A DNA stretch of 64,000 nt from Acetatifactor muris (lineage in GTDB: Bacteria > Bacillota > Clostridia > Lachnospirales > Lachnospiraceae). The DNA lies in contig JAMPHD010000001.1 of NCBI GenBank assembly GCA_023663635.1, positions 305,529 through 369,528 of the forward strand, given 5' to 3'. Of the stretch, positions 26,447-36,829 are shown piece by piece. The notes below the pieces were generated by a model that worked only from the letters and a program-made list of their open reading frames with translations, was not told where the DNA came from and did no database searches. The stretch's first letter is position 1, and every line of letters starts with the position of its first letter. The translations under genes and the position numbers were made by a program.

Positions 26447-27430
26447 ATGGGGGAGTTGGACAGGAGCAGATTGCAGGATCCGGTCTATATGGCGCAGCAG
26501 ATGGCGGCCTGTGAGGAGGAATTGCAGAAAGGGATCATCGGACAGCGTGAGATCATCAGGCAGGTCATGTTGGCCATGCTCACGGGAGGGAATGTGCTGT
26601 TGGAGGGTATGCCCGGACTGGGGAAGACCCGGTTGGTCAGCACCATCAGTCAGGTCTTCGACCTGTCTTTCAAGCGGATCCAGTTCACTCCGGATCTCAT
26701 GCCCAGCGATGTGACGGGCACCAATATCATTGTCAAAAACGAGTCGGGCAGCAGTTTTTCTTTTGAGAGAGGGCCGATCTTTGCCCATCTGATCCTGGCG
26801 GACGAGATCAACCGGGCCACGCCCAAGACGCAGTCGGCTCTGTTGGAGGCCATGCAGGAACACACCGTGACGGTGGGAAATGAGAGCCATGCTTTGGCGG
26901 AGCCCTTTTTCGTGCTGGCCACGCAGAATCCCATTGAGAACGAGGGGACTTATCCCCTGCCGGAGGCGCAGTTGGACCGCTTTATGTTCAAGATTCTGGT
27001 GCGTTTTCCCTCCAAGGAGGAACTTAAGGGGATCGTTGCCCTGACGGAGGGGAGCGGGGCACCCGTCATTGAGAAACGGATGGACGGCGAGGGGCTTTTG
27101 GCCGCGCGGAAACTGGTGAACGAAATTCCCATCGCGGACGCGGTGATGGAGTATCTGTTGGACATCGTGATGGAGACCCATGCGCCCAATCCCCATATCC
27201 GGGAGGGAGCGAGTCCGAGAGCGGCGCAGGCGTTGGTGCGGGCGGCGAAGGCCAAGGCCTTTCTGGAGGGGCGATTGAACGTCTCTTTTAAGGATGTGGA
27301 GGAGATGGCCTATCCGGTGTTGCGCCACCGCGTCATCCCCGGTTTTGACGCCATCAGCGAGGGGATCGGGGAGGACGACATCATTCGGAATATATTGAAG
27401 GCCAAGGCGGATTCGATCCGCAAGGCATGA
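26447..27430 (+). CDS. MoxR-family AAA+ ATPase
   Basis: A 327-residue AAA_3 ATPase: Walker A EGMPGLGKTRLV near residue 47, Walker B LILADEINRATPKTQSALLEAMQE, sensor 1 LATQNPIENEGTYPLPEAQLDRF, and the C-terminal lid with SPRAAQALVRAAKAKAFLEGR. MoxR proteins act as chaperone-like motors with vWA-domain partners, which are encoded directly downstream. AGGAGG lies upstream of the ATG. Confidence 0.94.
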   Translation: MGELDRSRLQDPVYMAQQMAACEEELQKGIIGQREIIRQVMLAMLTGGNVLLEGMPGLGKTRLVSTISQVFDLSFKRIQFTPDLMPSDVTGTNIIVKNESGSSFSFERGPIFAHLILADEINRATPKTQSALLEAMQEHTVTVGNESHALAEPFFVLATQNPIENEGTYPLPEAQLDRFMFKILVRFPSKEELKGIVALTEGSGAPVIEKRMDGEGLLAARKLVNEIPIADAVMEYLLDIVMETHAPNPHIREGASPRAAQALVRAAKAKAFLEGRLNVSFKDVEEMAYPVLRHRVIPGFDAISEGIGEDDIIRNILKAKADSIRKA

Positions 27431-27464
27431 GACTGTGCCGGAGGAAGAAAGTTAGGGTGAGAGA

Positions 27465-28343
27465 ATGATACCTGATGCTGCGTTTTTTGACACATTATCC
27501 CGGCTCAGGCTGGCCATGGGGCACAAGTCCTCCATGAATCTGACGGGCAACCGCAAATCCACGAGAAAGGGTTCCTCCACGGAATTTTCGGATTTTCGGG
27601 AGTATATGCCGGGGGACGACATAAGGCGCATCGACTGGAACGCTTACGGGCGTTTGGACAGACTCTATGTGAAGGAGTACATGGAGGAGAAGGAGGCGGT
27701 GGTCTCCATCCTGTTGGACACGAGCGCCTCCATGAATTACGGGTCGAAGAAAAAGAGCGACTTGGTCTGCATGTTGGCGGCGACCATGGCGTGGCTCGGG
27801 ATGAACAATATGGACCGGGTAGTGCTCTATGATATGCAAAATATGCAGTTTCCCTTTACGGCAGCGGGAGGGAAGAGGGCGCTCCCCCGCATGGCGGCAT
27901 GGTTGGACGGGCTCAACTTTGAGGGAGAGACGGACATCGGCGCCGCCGTCAGAAAACTCCCCGCCAAGGGCCCCGGAGTGACCATACTGATCAGTGATTT
28001 CCTGCAGGAGGATTTCGTGGAAGATCGCGATACGGCGAAGAGGCTGCTGCGCTTTCTGGACTACAGAAGACAGAAGGCGGTGTTTCTGCATGTGTTGGCG
28101 GGAGAGGAACTCTCCGTGGAACTCACCGGAACGCATAATCTGATCGACATGGAGGATAAGAGCACGCTGCGCCTGACACTGGACGACGCAAGCATCCGTG
28201 TCTACGAGAGGGCGCTGCAGGATTTTGTCTCCGGACTCAGGCGGGAGTGCGCGGGCATGGGGGCGTTCTATGCGGTGTGCGATACCAATGCGGATTTTCA
28301 CAGACTGATCTTTCAGGATTTAAGGATGTTATATGATATTTGA
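27465..28343 (+). CDS. DUF58 protein (MoxR partner with vWA-like fold)
   Basis: A 292-residue DUF58 protein. The family signature EFSDFREYMPGDDIRRIDWNA is present around residues 40-60, followed by LLDTSASM, the MIDAS-like DxSxS motif of its vWA-like domain. Located 34 bp after moxR and overlapping the next gene by 11 bp. Such proteins are the usual partners of MoxR ATPases in assembling or remodelling envelope or metal-containing complexes; the client here is unknown. Confidence 0.92.
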   Translation: MIPDAAFFDTLSRLRLAMGHKSSMNLTGNRKSTRKGSSTEFSDFREYMPGDDIRRIDWNAYGRLDRLYVKEYMEEKEAVVSILLDTSASMNYGSKKKSDLVCMLAATMAWLGMNNMDRVVLYDMQNMQFPFTAAGGKRALPRMAAWLDGLNFEGETDIGAAVRKLPAKGPGVTILISDFLQEDFVEDRDTAKRLLRFLDYRRQKAVFLHVLAGEELSVELTGTHNLIDMEDKSTLRLTLDDASIRVYERALQDFVSGLRRECAGMGAFYAVCDTNADFHRLIFQDLRMLYDI

Positions 28344-31300
28344 GAGTTTATGGCCGCTGTTTTTTCTGGCAGCAGTGCCTGTCATCATAATTTTATATTT
28401 GCTAAAACCAAAGGGGACGGATCATCTGATCTCCTCTAATTTGCTATGGAAGAAACTGTTGAAGAATGAGCAGTCGCGGACTTTTTTTGAGAAATTTGTG
28501 CACAACATCCTCATGTATCTGCAGATTCTGATCGTGGCGCTTTTGGTGATCGCCCTCATGTCTCCCTTTATCAACAGGGAGGGGCAAAGCGGCCAAAGGA
28601 AGATCCTGCTCGTGGACACCGGGGGCAGTATGCAGCATGTGGGCGACTCCGGCAAGAGCCGTCTGGAGGAGGCTGTGGAGGAGGCCTGTGACTATGTGAG
28701 GACGGCCGACAACACGCGATTTTCCATCGTGACGGTGGATTGCGCGGGGGCGAATCTGTTGGCGGTGGACACGGAGGATACGGAGAGTCTGGTTCGGATG
28801 CTGCGGGGGCTTACCTGTGCGGACGGCGGCGCCAATCTGACACAGGCACAGGGGATTTTGGACACTCTGGCGCAGGACGCGGACGGCAACGCGGCGGAGC
28901 TTTTGGTCTACACGGACGGCGCGGGCGCGGCGGATTTTGAGGAGCTCAGAACCGGCGCGGACAAAGAGCTGCGTGTGGTGGGACATCCCGTGTCCAATGT
29001 GGCCAATGAATACATGGTCTATGCCGCGCGGGAGGACGGATCTTATGATGTGATGGTGAGTCTGACCAATTACGGTGACGGAGCCGTCTCTTTTGACACG
29101 GGGCTCTATGACGGGGAGGAGAATCTCATCGCGCTCACGCAGACGCGTCTTGCCCCCTCCGAGAGCAGAGTCTGCCTCTTTGAAGGGGTGGAGTGGCCGG
29201 GGGATGTCCTCACCTCGAAGATCAGCGGTATCCTTTATGAGACGGGCGCAAAGGACAGCCTGGCGGCGGACAATGTATCCATGGCGGTCAAAAGCGGGCA
29301 AAACAGGATCCGCGGACTGTTGGTGGGAGAGGGCAATATTTTCCTGGAGAGGGCCTATCAGGCCGTGACGGGGGAGAGCATCGCCAAGGCTGCCACGGAC
29401 GGGGCTCTGAATGAAGGGACACAATCCGCCGCGGGCGACGGATATAATGTGGTGATCTATGACGCGGGACACAAACCCACGGACCCGGAGTGCAACAGGC
29501 TGATCTTCGGGGACGGCGGGGAGGCGGTTTCGGTGTCGGAGACACTCCAAAATGTGGTGTTGGACATGACGGACTGTGACCTGACCGCGGGACTTTCCGG
29601 TTTTGCCGTGGGTGTGAACACCGTGTATTGTCTCGTGCCGCCGGAGGGCGCGGTGAGCTTTCTGGAGTATGACGGGAAATGTGTGGGCTACTACGGGGAG
29701 CGGGACGGACGCAGGGAGATCGCGGTGGGTTTCGACATACGGGAGTCGGATTTCCCGCTGCGGGCGGAATTTCCCATTTTTCTGGCCAACGCCATGATCT
29801 GGCTGTCGGACAGCTCCTGGCTGGCCGGCGATGTCTGGTACGCGGGGGATGAGATCCTGTTACAGCCATGGGCCGAGCCGGAGGAAAGCTCTTCGGAAAA
29901 TCCGTGGGAGAGCCGTCCCGTCAAGGCGGGGCTGTACCAAGTGGGAAACGCGGAATACACGGAGTCCTATGTGGTGCGCTTTCCAACCTTTACGGAGTCG
30001 GACGGGCGGGCGGAGGCCGAGTCCGTGGGCGGCTCGGGAGAAGTTCGGATGGGGCAGGTGAAGAAGACCCTGCGGAATCTCTTTTTGATATTGGCGTTGG
30101 CGTTTCTGGTGGCGGAGTGGATCGTCTACGTGCGGCAGATGCGCTATCGGGGCAGGTTTTACCTGATCGTGCGGATCGCGGTGTTGGCGTGCGTGATCCT
30201 GGCATTGGCCGGCATACAGTTCAGACGGAGCGGAAACCGCACGGCCACCGTCTTTGTGGTGGATCTCTCCGACAGCAACGCGGAGCATCGGGAGGAGATG
30301 GAGGACTATCTGCGAAAGACTCTGGCGCAGATGCCCGCAGGGAATGCCTATGGCATCGTGACTTTTGGCAAAAACGCGCCGGTGGAACAGTTTCTCACGG
30401 AGGAAAAATATTACGGCGGGATCATGACGGTGCCGGACGTCTCGGCTACCAATTTTGAGGATGCCGTGTCCAAGGCCCTGACGCTGATCCCCGGGGACTA
30501 TGCGGGGAGACTGGTGGTGTTGACGGACGGCAGACAGACCAGAGGAGATATCACCCGCACGGCGCAGTCGGTCACCGCGTCCCAAACGGAATTTCTGACG
30601 ATCCTCTATGAGAATGAGGAGAGGCAGGATGTCTATATCGACAATGTGGCATTGCCCTCCTATCTGCATCCCGGGGACAAATATTCCGTCACGGTGACAG
30701 TGGAGAGCAATTATGAGACGGATGCCGCCATAGACCTCTACAGTGGGAGCAGTCTCGTCGCGTCCAACGCGGTGCGCCTGAACAGGGGCAGCAACCGCTT
30801 TGTGTTTGGCGCGCAGGTGGATGAGGAGGCGGGCAGCGGTTCCATGGAGAGTCTGCGGGCAGTGGTGCGGGCACAGGGGGACGAATGTGAGGAAAATGAT
30901 GCCTTCAGCGCCTATTCCGTGGTGGAGGCGCCGCCGAGGATCCTCGTCATCTCCGGAGCCGGCACGGATGTGTCGCCCTTTGTCTCCGTGCTGAAAGCCG
31001 CGGGCTGCGATTACAGCGCGGTCTCCACGGTGAACGCGCCGGACAATATGCAGGCCATGTTGGATTACAAGTCCATTGTTTTGGTAAACACCTATATAGA
31101 TGATCTGCCCGCGGGCTTTGTCGATAATCTGGAGAGCTATGTGAGGGACTACGGATGCGGTTTTGTCTGCTGCGGCGGCGAGGACAGCTTTGCCCTTGGA
31201 GGATACAAGGATACGCCGATCGAGACGGTGCTGCCGGTGAACATGCAGCTCCGCAGCATGAATGAGCTGCCCTCCATGGCCATGGTCATGGTCATCGACC

Positions 31301-32883
31301 ACTCCGGCAGCATGAACGACATCAGACTGAATATAGCCATCAAATCCGCCACCGTGGCGGTGGACAATCTGGAGGAGAAGGACTATGTGGGTGTGCTGAC
31401 ATTTGACGATGAGTATGAGTGGCAGGTGGAACTGCAGGAATTAAAAGACAGATCGGCCGTCAAGGCAGAGATAGAGAAGATCCCGAGCGGAGGCGGCACC
31501 ACCATCAAGCCGGCCCTGCAGGAGGCCTGCAGGGAGCTTATGAAGAACGAGGCCACCATAAAGCATGTGATCCTGCTCACGGACGGCATGGGGGAGACCT
31601 CGGATTTCTCGGATGTGGCAGAGGATTACGCGAATGCCGGCATCACGCTCTCCACCGTGGCGGTGGGCAGCGGATCGGACACCGGGCTTTTGGAGACATT
31701 GGCCAAAGAATGCGGCGGCAGATACTATTATTCCGACCACAATTATACCGATGAGAATTCCGATATTCCCAAGATCTTTGCCCAAGAGGTCTTTCTGGGC
31801 GGGGACAGCTATCTTCAGAACGGTACCTTTGCGCTGAACGTGCAGAGGGGGCATGAGCTGACGGCCAATCTGTTTGAGAACGGGTGGCCCGTGATCTACG
31901 GCTATGTGGCCTCCACGCCCAAGACGGCCTCCCGTACTCTCCTCACCTCCGCGGAGAAGGACGATCCGATCCTCACGGTGTGGCAGTACGGATTGGGGCG
32001 GAGCGTGGCCTGGAACAGCGATGTGACCGGAGAGTGGAGCGGCGCTTTCGCGGGACAGGAGGACTATGTGCAGCTCTGGAAGAGGATCGCGGACTACTCC
32101 ACGGGCAACGCCGACATGGGCGGGGACAGCGTGGATGTGGTGACGGCGGGCGAGAGCGCGAGTGTGGTCTACAGGACGGAGGATTATGGCGCGGGAACGG
32201 AGATCTTGGTGACGGTGATCGACCCCAAGGGGGAGACCTCGGAGCAGAAACTTCACGCCACGGCTCCCGGCAGATACGAGGCGGATCTGTCCACCCCCGA
32301 CACCGGGCTGTATCACTTTCAGATACGCCGCGAGGAGGACGGTGAGATCCAAAATTATATGACCACCGCCGCGGCGATACAGTTCTCGGACGAGTATAAA
32401 TTTGATGTGGGCACGGACGCCTGGCTGAAATTTGTCGGACAGTGCGGGAGGATCATCACCCTGGAGGATCCCGTTTGGACGAAACTGCGCACACAGGCCA
32501 AGGCGGGGTATCCTCTGACCAATTGGTTTCTGGCGTTGGCCGTCTGTCTGTTCGTGGCGGATGTGGCGATGAGACGCTTTCAGTATGTGCCCAAGTGGAA
32601 TCCGATTGGAATACCGCGGAAGAAGAACGCCGCGGGCGCGGAGAGCACGGCCGCGGGGGGCACACAGGCCGCGTCCGTGGGCGCGGGGAGCGGAGCGATT
32701 TCGAGTGGTGCGGATTCGGCGGGGGCCGGCGCGGTTTCAGGCGGCGCGGATTCCGCCGCACAGGGCAACCTGAATCAGAAACGGAAAGCGAAAGCGCCCG
32801 CCGGGACCGGGAAGTCCAAGCAGGCGCAGCAGACACTCGACACCTCCCAACTGCTCAAAAAGAAGGATGATCGAAATATTTGA
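28333..32883 (+). CDS. Giant membrane protein with BatA-type N-terminus and three vWA-like domains
   Basis: A 1516-residue protein that looks like a fusion of a BatA/DUF4159-like protein with a second, BatB-like half. Residues 1-80 carry two membrane helices as in BatA. vWA 1 (about 90-215) starts LLVDTGGS (D95). Two membrane helices lie at about 585-605 and 610-632. vWA 2 (about 638-760) starts FVVDLSDS (D644). An amidotransferase-like segment with CCGGEDSFALGGY follows near 945-955. vWA 3 (about 983-1170) has the canonical MIDAS MVIDHSGS (D989) and LLTDG. A final membrane helix is near 1400 and the tail is Ala/Gly/Ser-rich. The start overlaps DUF58 by 11 bp. Confidence 0.85.
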   Translation: MIFESLWPLFFLAAVPVIIILYLLKPKGTDHLISSNLLWKKLLKNEQSRTFFEKFVHNILMYLQILIVALLVIALMSPFINREGQSGQRKILLVDTGGSMQHVGDSGKSRLEEAVEEACDYVRTADNTRFSIVTVDCAGANLLAVDTEDTESLVRMLRGLTCADGGANLTQAQGILDTLAQDADGNAAELLVYTDGAGAADFEELRTGADKELRVVGHPVSNVANEYMVYAAREDGSYDVMVSLTNYGDGAVSFDTGLYDGEENLIALTQTRLAPSESRVCLFEGVEWPGDVLTSKISGILYETGAKDSLAADNVSMAVKSGQNRIRGLLVGEGNIFLERAYQAVTGESIAKAATDGALNEGTQSAAGDGYNVVIYDAGHKPTDPECNRLIFGDGGEAVSVSETLQNVVLDMTDCDLTAGLSGFAVGVNTVYCLVPPEGAVSFLEYDGKCVGYYGERDGRREIAVGFDIRESDFPLRAEFPIFLANAMIWLSDSSWLAGDVWYAGDEILLQPWAEPEESSSENPWESRPVKAGLYQVGNAEYTESYVVRFPTFTESDGRAEAESVGGSGEVRMGQVKKTLRNLFLILALAFLVAEWIVYVRQMRYRGRFYLIVRIAVLACVILALAGIQFRRSGNRTATVFVVDLSDSNAEHREEMEDYLRKTLAQMPAGNAYGIVTFGKNAPVEQFLTEEKYYGGIMTVPDVSATNFEDAVSKALTLIPGDYAGRLVVLTDGRQTRGDITRTAQSVTASQTEFLTILYENEERQDVYIDNVALPSYLHPGDKYSVTVTVESNYETDAAIDLYSGSSLVASNAVRLNRGSNRFVFGAQVDEEAGSGSMESLRAVVRAQGDECEENDAFSAYSVVEAPPRILVISGAGTDVSPFVSVLKAAGCDYSAVSTVNAPDNMQAMLDYKSIVLVNTYIDDLPAGFVDNLESYVRDYGCGFVCCGGEDSFALGGYKDTPIETVLPVNMQLRSMNELPSMAMVMVIDHSGSMNDIRLNIAIKSATVAVDNLEEKDYVGVLTFDDEYEWQVELQELKDRSAVKAEIEKIPSGGGTTIKPALQEACRELMKNEATIKHVILLTDGMGETSDFSDVAEDYANAGITLSTVAVGSGSDTGLLETLAKECGGRYYYSDHNYTDENSDIPKIFAQEVFLGGDSYLQNGTFALNVQRGHELTANLFENGWPVIYGYVASTPKTASRTLLTSAEKDDPILTVWQYGLGRSVAWNSDVTGEWSGAFAGQEDYVQLWKRIADYSTGNADMGGDSVDVVTAGESASVVYRTEDYGAGTEILVTVIDPKGETSEQKLHATAPGRYEADLSTPDTGLYHFQIRREEDGEIQNYMTTAAAIQFSDEYKFDVGTDAWLKFVGQCGRIITLEDPVWTKLRTQAKAGYPLTNWFLALAVCLFVADVAMRRFQYVPKWNPIGIPRKKNAAGAESTAAGGTQAASVGAGSGAISSGADSAGAGAVSGGADSAAQGNLNQKRKAKAPAGTGKSKQAQQTLDTSQLLKKKDDRNI

Positions 32884-32901
32884 GCTTAATTGGATTTAAG
32901 C
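32884..32901 (+). terminator. Short hairpin between convergent genes
   Basis: GCTTAA and TTAAGC around a six-base loop, located in the 22-bp gap between the giant vWA gene and the pectinesterase gene. Too short to be sure. Confidence 0.3.
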
Positions 32902-32905
32902 GAGA

Positions 32906-33985
32906 TCAGGGCATCCAGCCGTCCAATACTTTCTCCATGGTGTACTCCGCGGCCTCATCCGCCGTGAGCTGTCGGGAGAAATCCGCCCGCTTGTCCGGCG
33001 CGGCTCCGGGGCCCGTGGAATCATACTCCGCATAGAAGAAACTCTCGTGGGGCTTGTTCCAGTCCTTCCAGCCCAGAGGGTGGATATGTTCGCCCAACTC
33101 GCACTGCAAAAAGACCGTCTTGGCGAATTCTCTCCAGGGACGGCCCAGATAGACCGTGTGGGGCGGGCAGTCGCTCGTGAGGCGGCAGGCGTGGAAGACA
33201 TAGCCATAGGGAACCTCCTCAAAGGTGGAGGCGGCGGTCACATAGCCGTAGACCGGCACTTCATTGGGGTCTTTGGGCGGTTCGCGGTCCTCCGGCATCT
33301 TGGAATAGATCTCACAGCCCTCAAACCATGCGGTGGCGCTGCCGAAGATGAAGTCCACATCCCCTTGGATAAAGCAGTTTTTGAACAGATGGCGGCCCAT
33401 GGTGCGGGGCTTGAACTCGCCGGGGCCTCTGAATCCGCCGGGTTTGGCCTCCTTTAGGGGCAGCGGGGCGGTGAAGAGGGTGTCCTGACTGCCCAACAGC
33501 CAACAGTCCTCAAAATAACAGCGGTCTCCATCCACATAGAGGGCGAGAGCCTGTCCCACGGTGTGGCCGTATCCGGCGTCATTTTGGAAGGTGATCTGCC
33601 TGGCCGTAAAATCAGGCGCGTCAATGCGCACGGAGGCGGTGCGGAAGGTGCCGCGTTTCTCGCCGTCGGGCATCTCCTCAAAGGCGCCCTGACTGTAGAC
33701 CAGAACGGTGTAGCGCCCCTCGCCCTGCAGGGTCACCTTGGGGCGGGAGATCTCGAGTTTTTCCCAATAGATGCCGTTGCCGATATGGATCGTCACGGGG
33801 GTGACGTCAAAATCCGGCGCGGGGAATGTCTTGTCCCCCGCGAGGGCCTCCCGCACGTCCGCGGGGACAGGCGCGAGGCGGTCCATGGCCTCCAAGGCCT
33901 CGGTCACGGTGGAGAAGTGAGGGGCGTCCGCGGGACAGTCCTTCCAATTCACATAGAGTTGCAGATTTTCGTTGTTTGCTGACAT
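32906..33985 (-). CDS. Pectin methylesterase (CE8), cytoplasmic type
   Basis: A 359-residue CE8 beta-helix esterase that removes methyl groups from homogalacturonan. Catalytic and binding motifs are visible: GQALALYVDGD (Q), LLGSQDTLF (Q, D), GDVDFIFGSA (D) and YLGRPW (R, W). There is no signal peptide, as for the GH28 enzyme at 15.9 kb, which points to action on imported oligomers. AAAGGA precedes the start at 33985, and the gene has its own promoter. It stands alone, convergent to the vWA cluster, but is functionally tied to the pectin genes. Confidence 0.93.
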   Translation of the reverse strand: MSANNENLQLYVNWKDCPADAPHFSTVTEALEAMDRLAPVPADVREALAGDKTFPAPDFDVTPVTIHIGNGIYWEKLEISRPKVTLQGEGRYTVLVYSQGAFEEMPDGEKRGTFRTASVRIDAPDFTARQITFQNDAGYGHTVGQALALYVDGDRCYFEDCWLLGSQDTLFTAPLPLKEAKPGGFRGPGEFKPRTMGRHLFKNCFIQGDVDFIFGSATAWFEGCEIYSKMPEDREPPKDPNEVPVYGYVTAASTFEEVPYGYVFHACRLTSDCPPHTVYLGRPWREFAKTVFLQCELGEHIHPLGWKDWNKPHESFFYAEYDSTGPGAAPDKRADFSRQLTADEAAEYTMEKVLDGWMP

Positions 33986-34036
33986 ATGCTGTGTCCTTTC
34001 CTGTGATTTTGCGGATCCGGTTCTCTTGATACTTTC

Positions 34037-34065
34037 ATCATATAATAGGCGGCGGGAAAAAGCAA
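34037..34065 (-). promoter_or_regulatory. Promoter of the pectin methylesterase gene
   Basis: On the minus strand, TTGCTT (34065-34060), 17 bp, then TATGAT (34042-34037), about 50 bp before the start. Confidence 0.5.
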
Positions 34066-34122
34066 TGTAAAAGATTTAACACAAACTTTATATTTTGTTC
34101 ACGGCTTTGAGCGAATGAGGAG

Positions 34123-34151
34123 TTGAATCCGCGGGCCAAATCCGGTACAAT
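34123..34151 (+). promoter_or_regulatory. Promoter of secA-prfB
   Basis: TTGAAT (34123-34128), 17 bp, then TACAAT (34146-34151), about 95 bp before secA. Confidence 0.6.
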
Positions 34152-34246
34152 AGTCTTTAAGCCGTGCGCCGCGGCAGCCTTTGATACGGCGCAGACGATC
34201 GCTCGGATAAGTCACGGAAATCACCGGAAAGGATATGGTTATTGAT

Positions 34247-36811
34247 ATGGCATTGTTGGAAAAGATTTTCGGCACCCACAGCAGCAGAGAGCTGAAACGC
34301 ATCGAGCCACTGGTCAATAAGATCGAGGAGCTGCGTCCCGCCATGCAGGCGCTGTCGGACGAGGAGCTTAGGGGCAAGACCGAAGAATACAAAAAGAGAC
34401 TGGCGGAGGGGGAGACCTTGGACGACCTGCTGCCGGAGGCTTTCGCCACGGTGAGAGAGGCCGGAAAGCGCGTGCTGAACATGGAGCATTACCGTGTACA
34501 GCTCATCGGCGGCATCATTCTCCATCAGGGGCGTATCGCCGAGATGCGCACGGGTGAAGGCAAGACGCTGGTGTCTACGCTGCCGGCATATCTGAATGCT
34601 CTGGAGGGCAAGGGCGTGCATGTGGTCACGGTCAACGACTATCTGGCCAAGCGTGACTCGGAGTGGATGGGACAGGTGCATGAATTCTTAGGTCTGAAGG
34701 TTGGCGTGGTCCTAAACGGCATGACTGCGGAGGAGAGACAGGCCGCCTACAACTGTGACATCACCTATGTGACCAACAATGAGTTGGGATTTGACTATCT
34801 GCGGGACAATATGGTGATCTATAAGGAACAGTTGGTGCTGCGGGGACTCCGCTATGCCATCATCGACGAGGTGGACTCCGTGCTCATCGATGAGGCGAGG
34901 ACACCGCTCATCATCTCCGGTCAGAGCGGCAAGTCCACATCCCTCTATGAGGCCTGTGACCTTCTGGCCCGCCAGATGAAGCGCGGCGACGACGTGCAGG
35001 AGTTGTCCAAGATCGACGCCATCATGGGCGTGGTGCAGGAGGAGAACGGGGACTTCATTGTCAATGAGAAGGACAAGGTCATCAACCTGACCGCCGCGGG
35101 CGTGGAGAAAGTGGAGCGTTTCTTCCATATCTCAAACTACGCGGATCCCGAGAATCTGGAGATCCAGCACAATATCATACTGGCCCTCAGAGCGCACAAT
35201 CTGATGTTCAGGGATCAGGACTATGTGGTAAAGGACGATCAGGTGCTGATCGTGGACGAGTTCACCGGCAGAATCATGCCGGGCCGCCGCTATTCCGACG
35301 GTCTGCATCAGGCCATAGAGGCCAAGGAACATGTGAAGGTGAAGAGGGAGAGCAAGACTCTGGCCACCATCACTTTCCAGAACTTCTTTAATTTATTTGA
35401 GAAAAAATGCGGCATGACCGGCACGGCCCTCACCGAGGAGAACGAGTTTCGGGAGATCTACGGCATGGACGTGGTGGAGATCCCCACCAATATGCCCGTG
35501 ATCCGAAAGGATCTGCAGGACGCGGTATACAAGACCAAGGCCGAGAAACTGAAGGCCATTGTGGAGGCGGTGGAGGAGGCTCACGCCAAGGGGCAGCCCG
35601 TGTTGGTGGGCACCATCACCATCGAGGCCAGCGAGGAGCTCAGCCGTCTGCTCTTAAAGCGGGGCATTCAGCACAAGGTATTGAACGCCAAATTCCATGA
35701 GATGGAGGCGGAGATCGTGGCGGACGCCGGCATTCACGGGGCGGTGACCATCGCCACCAACATGGCGGGCCGTGGTACGGATATCAAACTGGACGAGGAG
35801 GCGAGAGCCGCGGGCGGTCTGAAGATCATCGGCACGGAGCGCCACGAGTCCAGGCGGATCGACAATCAGTTGCGCGGACGTTCCGGCCGTCAGGGGGATC
35901 CCGGCGAGTCCAAGTTCTATATTTCCCTGCAGGACGATCTGATGAGACTGTTCGGCTCGGAGAGGCTCATCAACATGTTCAACGCTCTGGGCGTTCCCGA
36001 GGGACAGGAGATCGAGCATCAGTCCCTGACCCATGCCATCGAGACGGCGCAGAAGAAGATAGAGAACAACAACTTCGGCATCCGCAAAAACCTCTTGGAG
36101 TATGACCGCGTCATGAGCGAGCAGAGGGAGATTATCTACGAGGAGCGCCGCCGGGTGCTGAACGGTGAAAATATGTGTGATTTCATCTATAAGATGATCC
36201 AGGACATCACGGAGAACTGTGTGGATATCAGCATCAATGATGATTTGGACAAGGACGAGTGGGATTACAATGAGCTGAACGCCCTGCTCTTGCCCACGGT
36301 GCCCATAGAACCCGTGACCGCCGCCAGAGTGGAGAAGGGCAAGAAGAACAGTCTCAAGCAGCAGTTGAAGGAGGAGGCCGTCAAGCTCTACAAGGACAAG
36401 GAGACGGAGTTTCCCACCGCCGAGGCCATCCGCGAGTTGGAGCGCGTGATCCTGTTAAAGGTGATCGACCGCAAGTGGATGGATCACATTGACGACATGG
36501 ATCAGCTGCGGCAGGGCATCGGTCTGCAGGCTTACGGCCAGAGGGATCCCGTGGTGGAGTACAAGATGATCGGATATGAGATGTTCGATGAGATGACGCA
36601 GAACATCAAGGAGGAGACCGTGCGTCTCCTGCTGCATGTCCGGGTGGAGCAGAAAGTGGAGCGTGAGCAGGTGGCCAAGGTCACGGGCACCAACAAGGAC
36701 GAGAGTCTGGCCAAGGCGCCCAAGAAGAGGGAGAATGTCAAGATCTATCCCAATGATCCCTGCCCCTGCGGAAGCGGCAAGAAATATAAGCAGTGCTGCG
36801 GCCGCAAATAA
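34247..36811 (+). CDS. secA: Preprotein translocase ATPase SecA
   Basis: An 854-residue SecA motor that drives protein export through SecYEG. N-terminus [16 protein letters not shown], Walker A MRTGEGKT, Walker [22 protein letters not shown], FxDE-type [20 protein letters not shown], and [11 protein letters not shown] are all present. The C-terminal zinc-binding tail [14 protein letters not shown], which binds SecB or ribosomes in other bacteria, is complete. ATG 34247 gives the usual SecA start; ATG 34235 is also in frame and sits only one base after AAAGGA. prfB follows after 18 bp, the common Firmicutes order. Confidence 0.97.
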   Translation: MALLEKIFGTHSSRELKRIEPLVNKIEELRPAMQALSDEELRGKTEEYKKRLAEGETLDDLLPEAFATVREAGKRVLNMEHYRVQLIGGIILHQGRIAEMRTGEGKTLVSTLPAYLNALEGKGVHVVTVNDYLAKRDSEWMGQVHEFLGLKVGVVLNGMTAEERQAAYNCDITYVTNNELGFDYLRDNMVIYKEQLVLRGLRYAIIDEVDSVLIDEARTPLIISGQSGKSTSLYEACDLLARQMKRGDDVQELSKIDAIMGVVQEENGDFIVNEKDKVINLTAAGVEKVERFFHISNYADPENLEIQHNIILALRAHNLMFRDQDYVVKDDQVLIVDEFTGRIMPGRRYSDGLHQAIEAKEHVKVKRESKTLATITFQNFFNLFEKKCGMTGTALTEENEFREIYGMDVVEIPTNMPVIRKDLQDAVYKTKAEKLKAIVEAVEEAHAKGQPVLVGTITIEASEELSRLLLKRGIQHKVLNAKFHEMEAEIVADAGIHGAVTIATNMAGRGTDIKLDEEARAAGGLKIIGTERHESRRIDNQLRGRSGRQGDPGESKFYISLQDDLMRLFGSERLINMFNALGVPEGQEIEHQSLTHAIETAQKKIENNNFGIRKNLLEYDRVMSEQREIIYEERRRVLNGENMCDFIYKMIQDITENCVDISINDDLDKDEWDYNELNALLLPTVPIEPVTAARVEKGKKNSLKQQLKEEAVKLYKDKETEFPTAEAIRELERVILLKVIDRKWMDHIDDMDQLRQGIGLQAYGQRDPVVEYKMIGYEMFDEMTQNIKEETVRLLLHVRVEQKVEREQVAKVTGTNKDESLAKAPKKRENVKIYPNDPCPCGSGKKYKQCCGRK

Positions 36812-36829
36812 TAGGAAAAGGTGGTTCCA

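Noticed and set aside
28444..31302. Two long minus-strand frames (28444-29550 and 29860-31302) inside the giant vWA gene
   Set aside because: His/Arg/Gln-rich translations typical of antisense shadows, no start signals.
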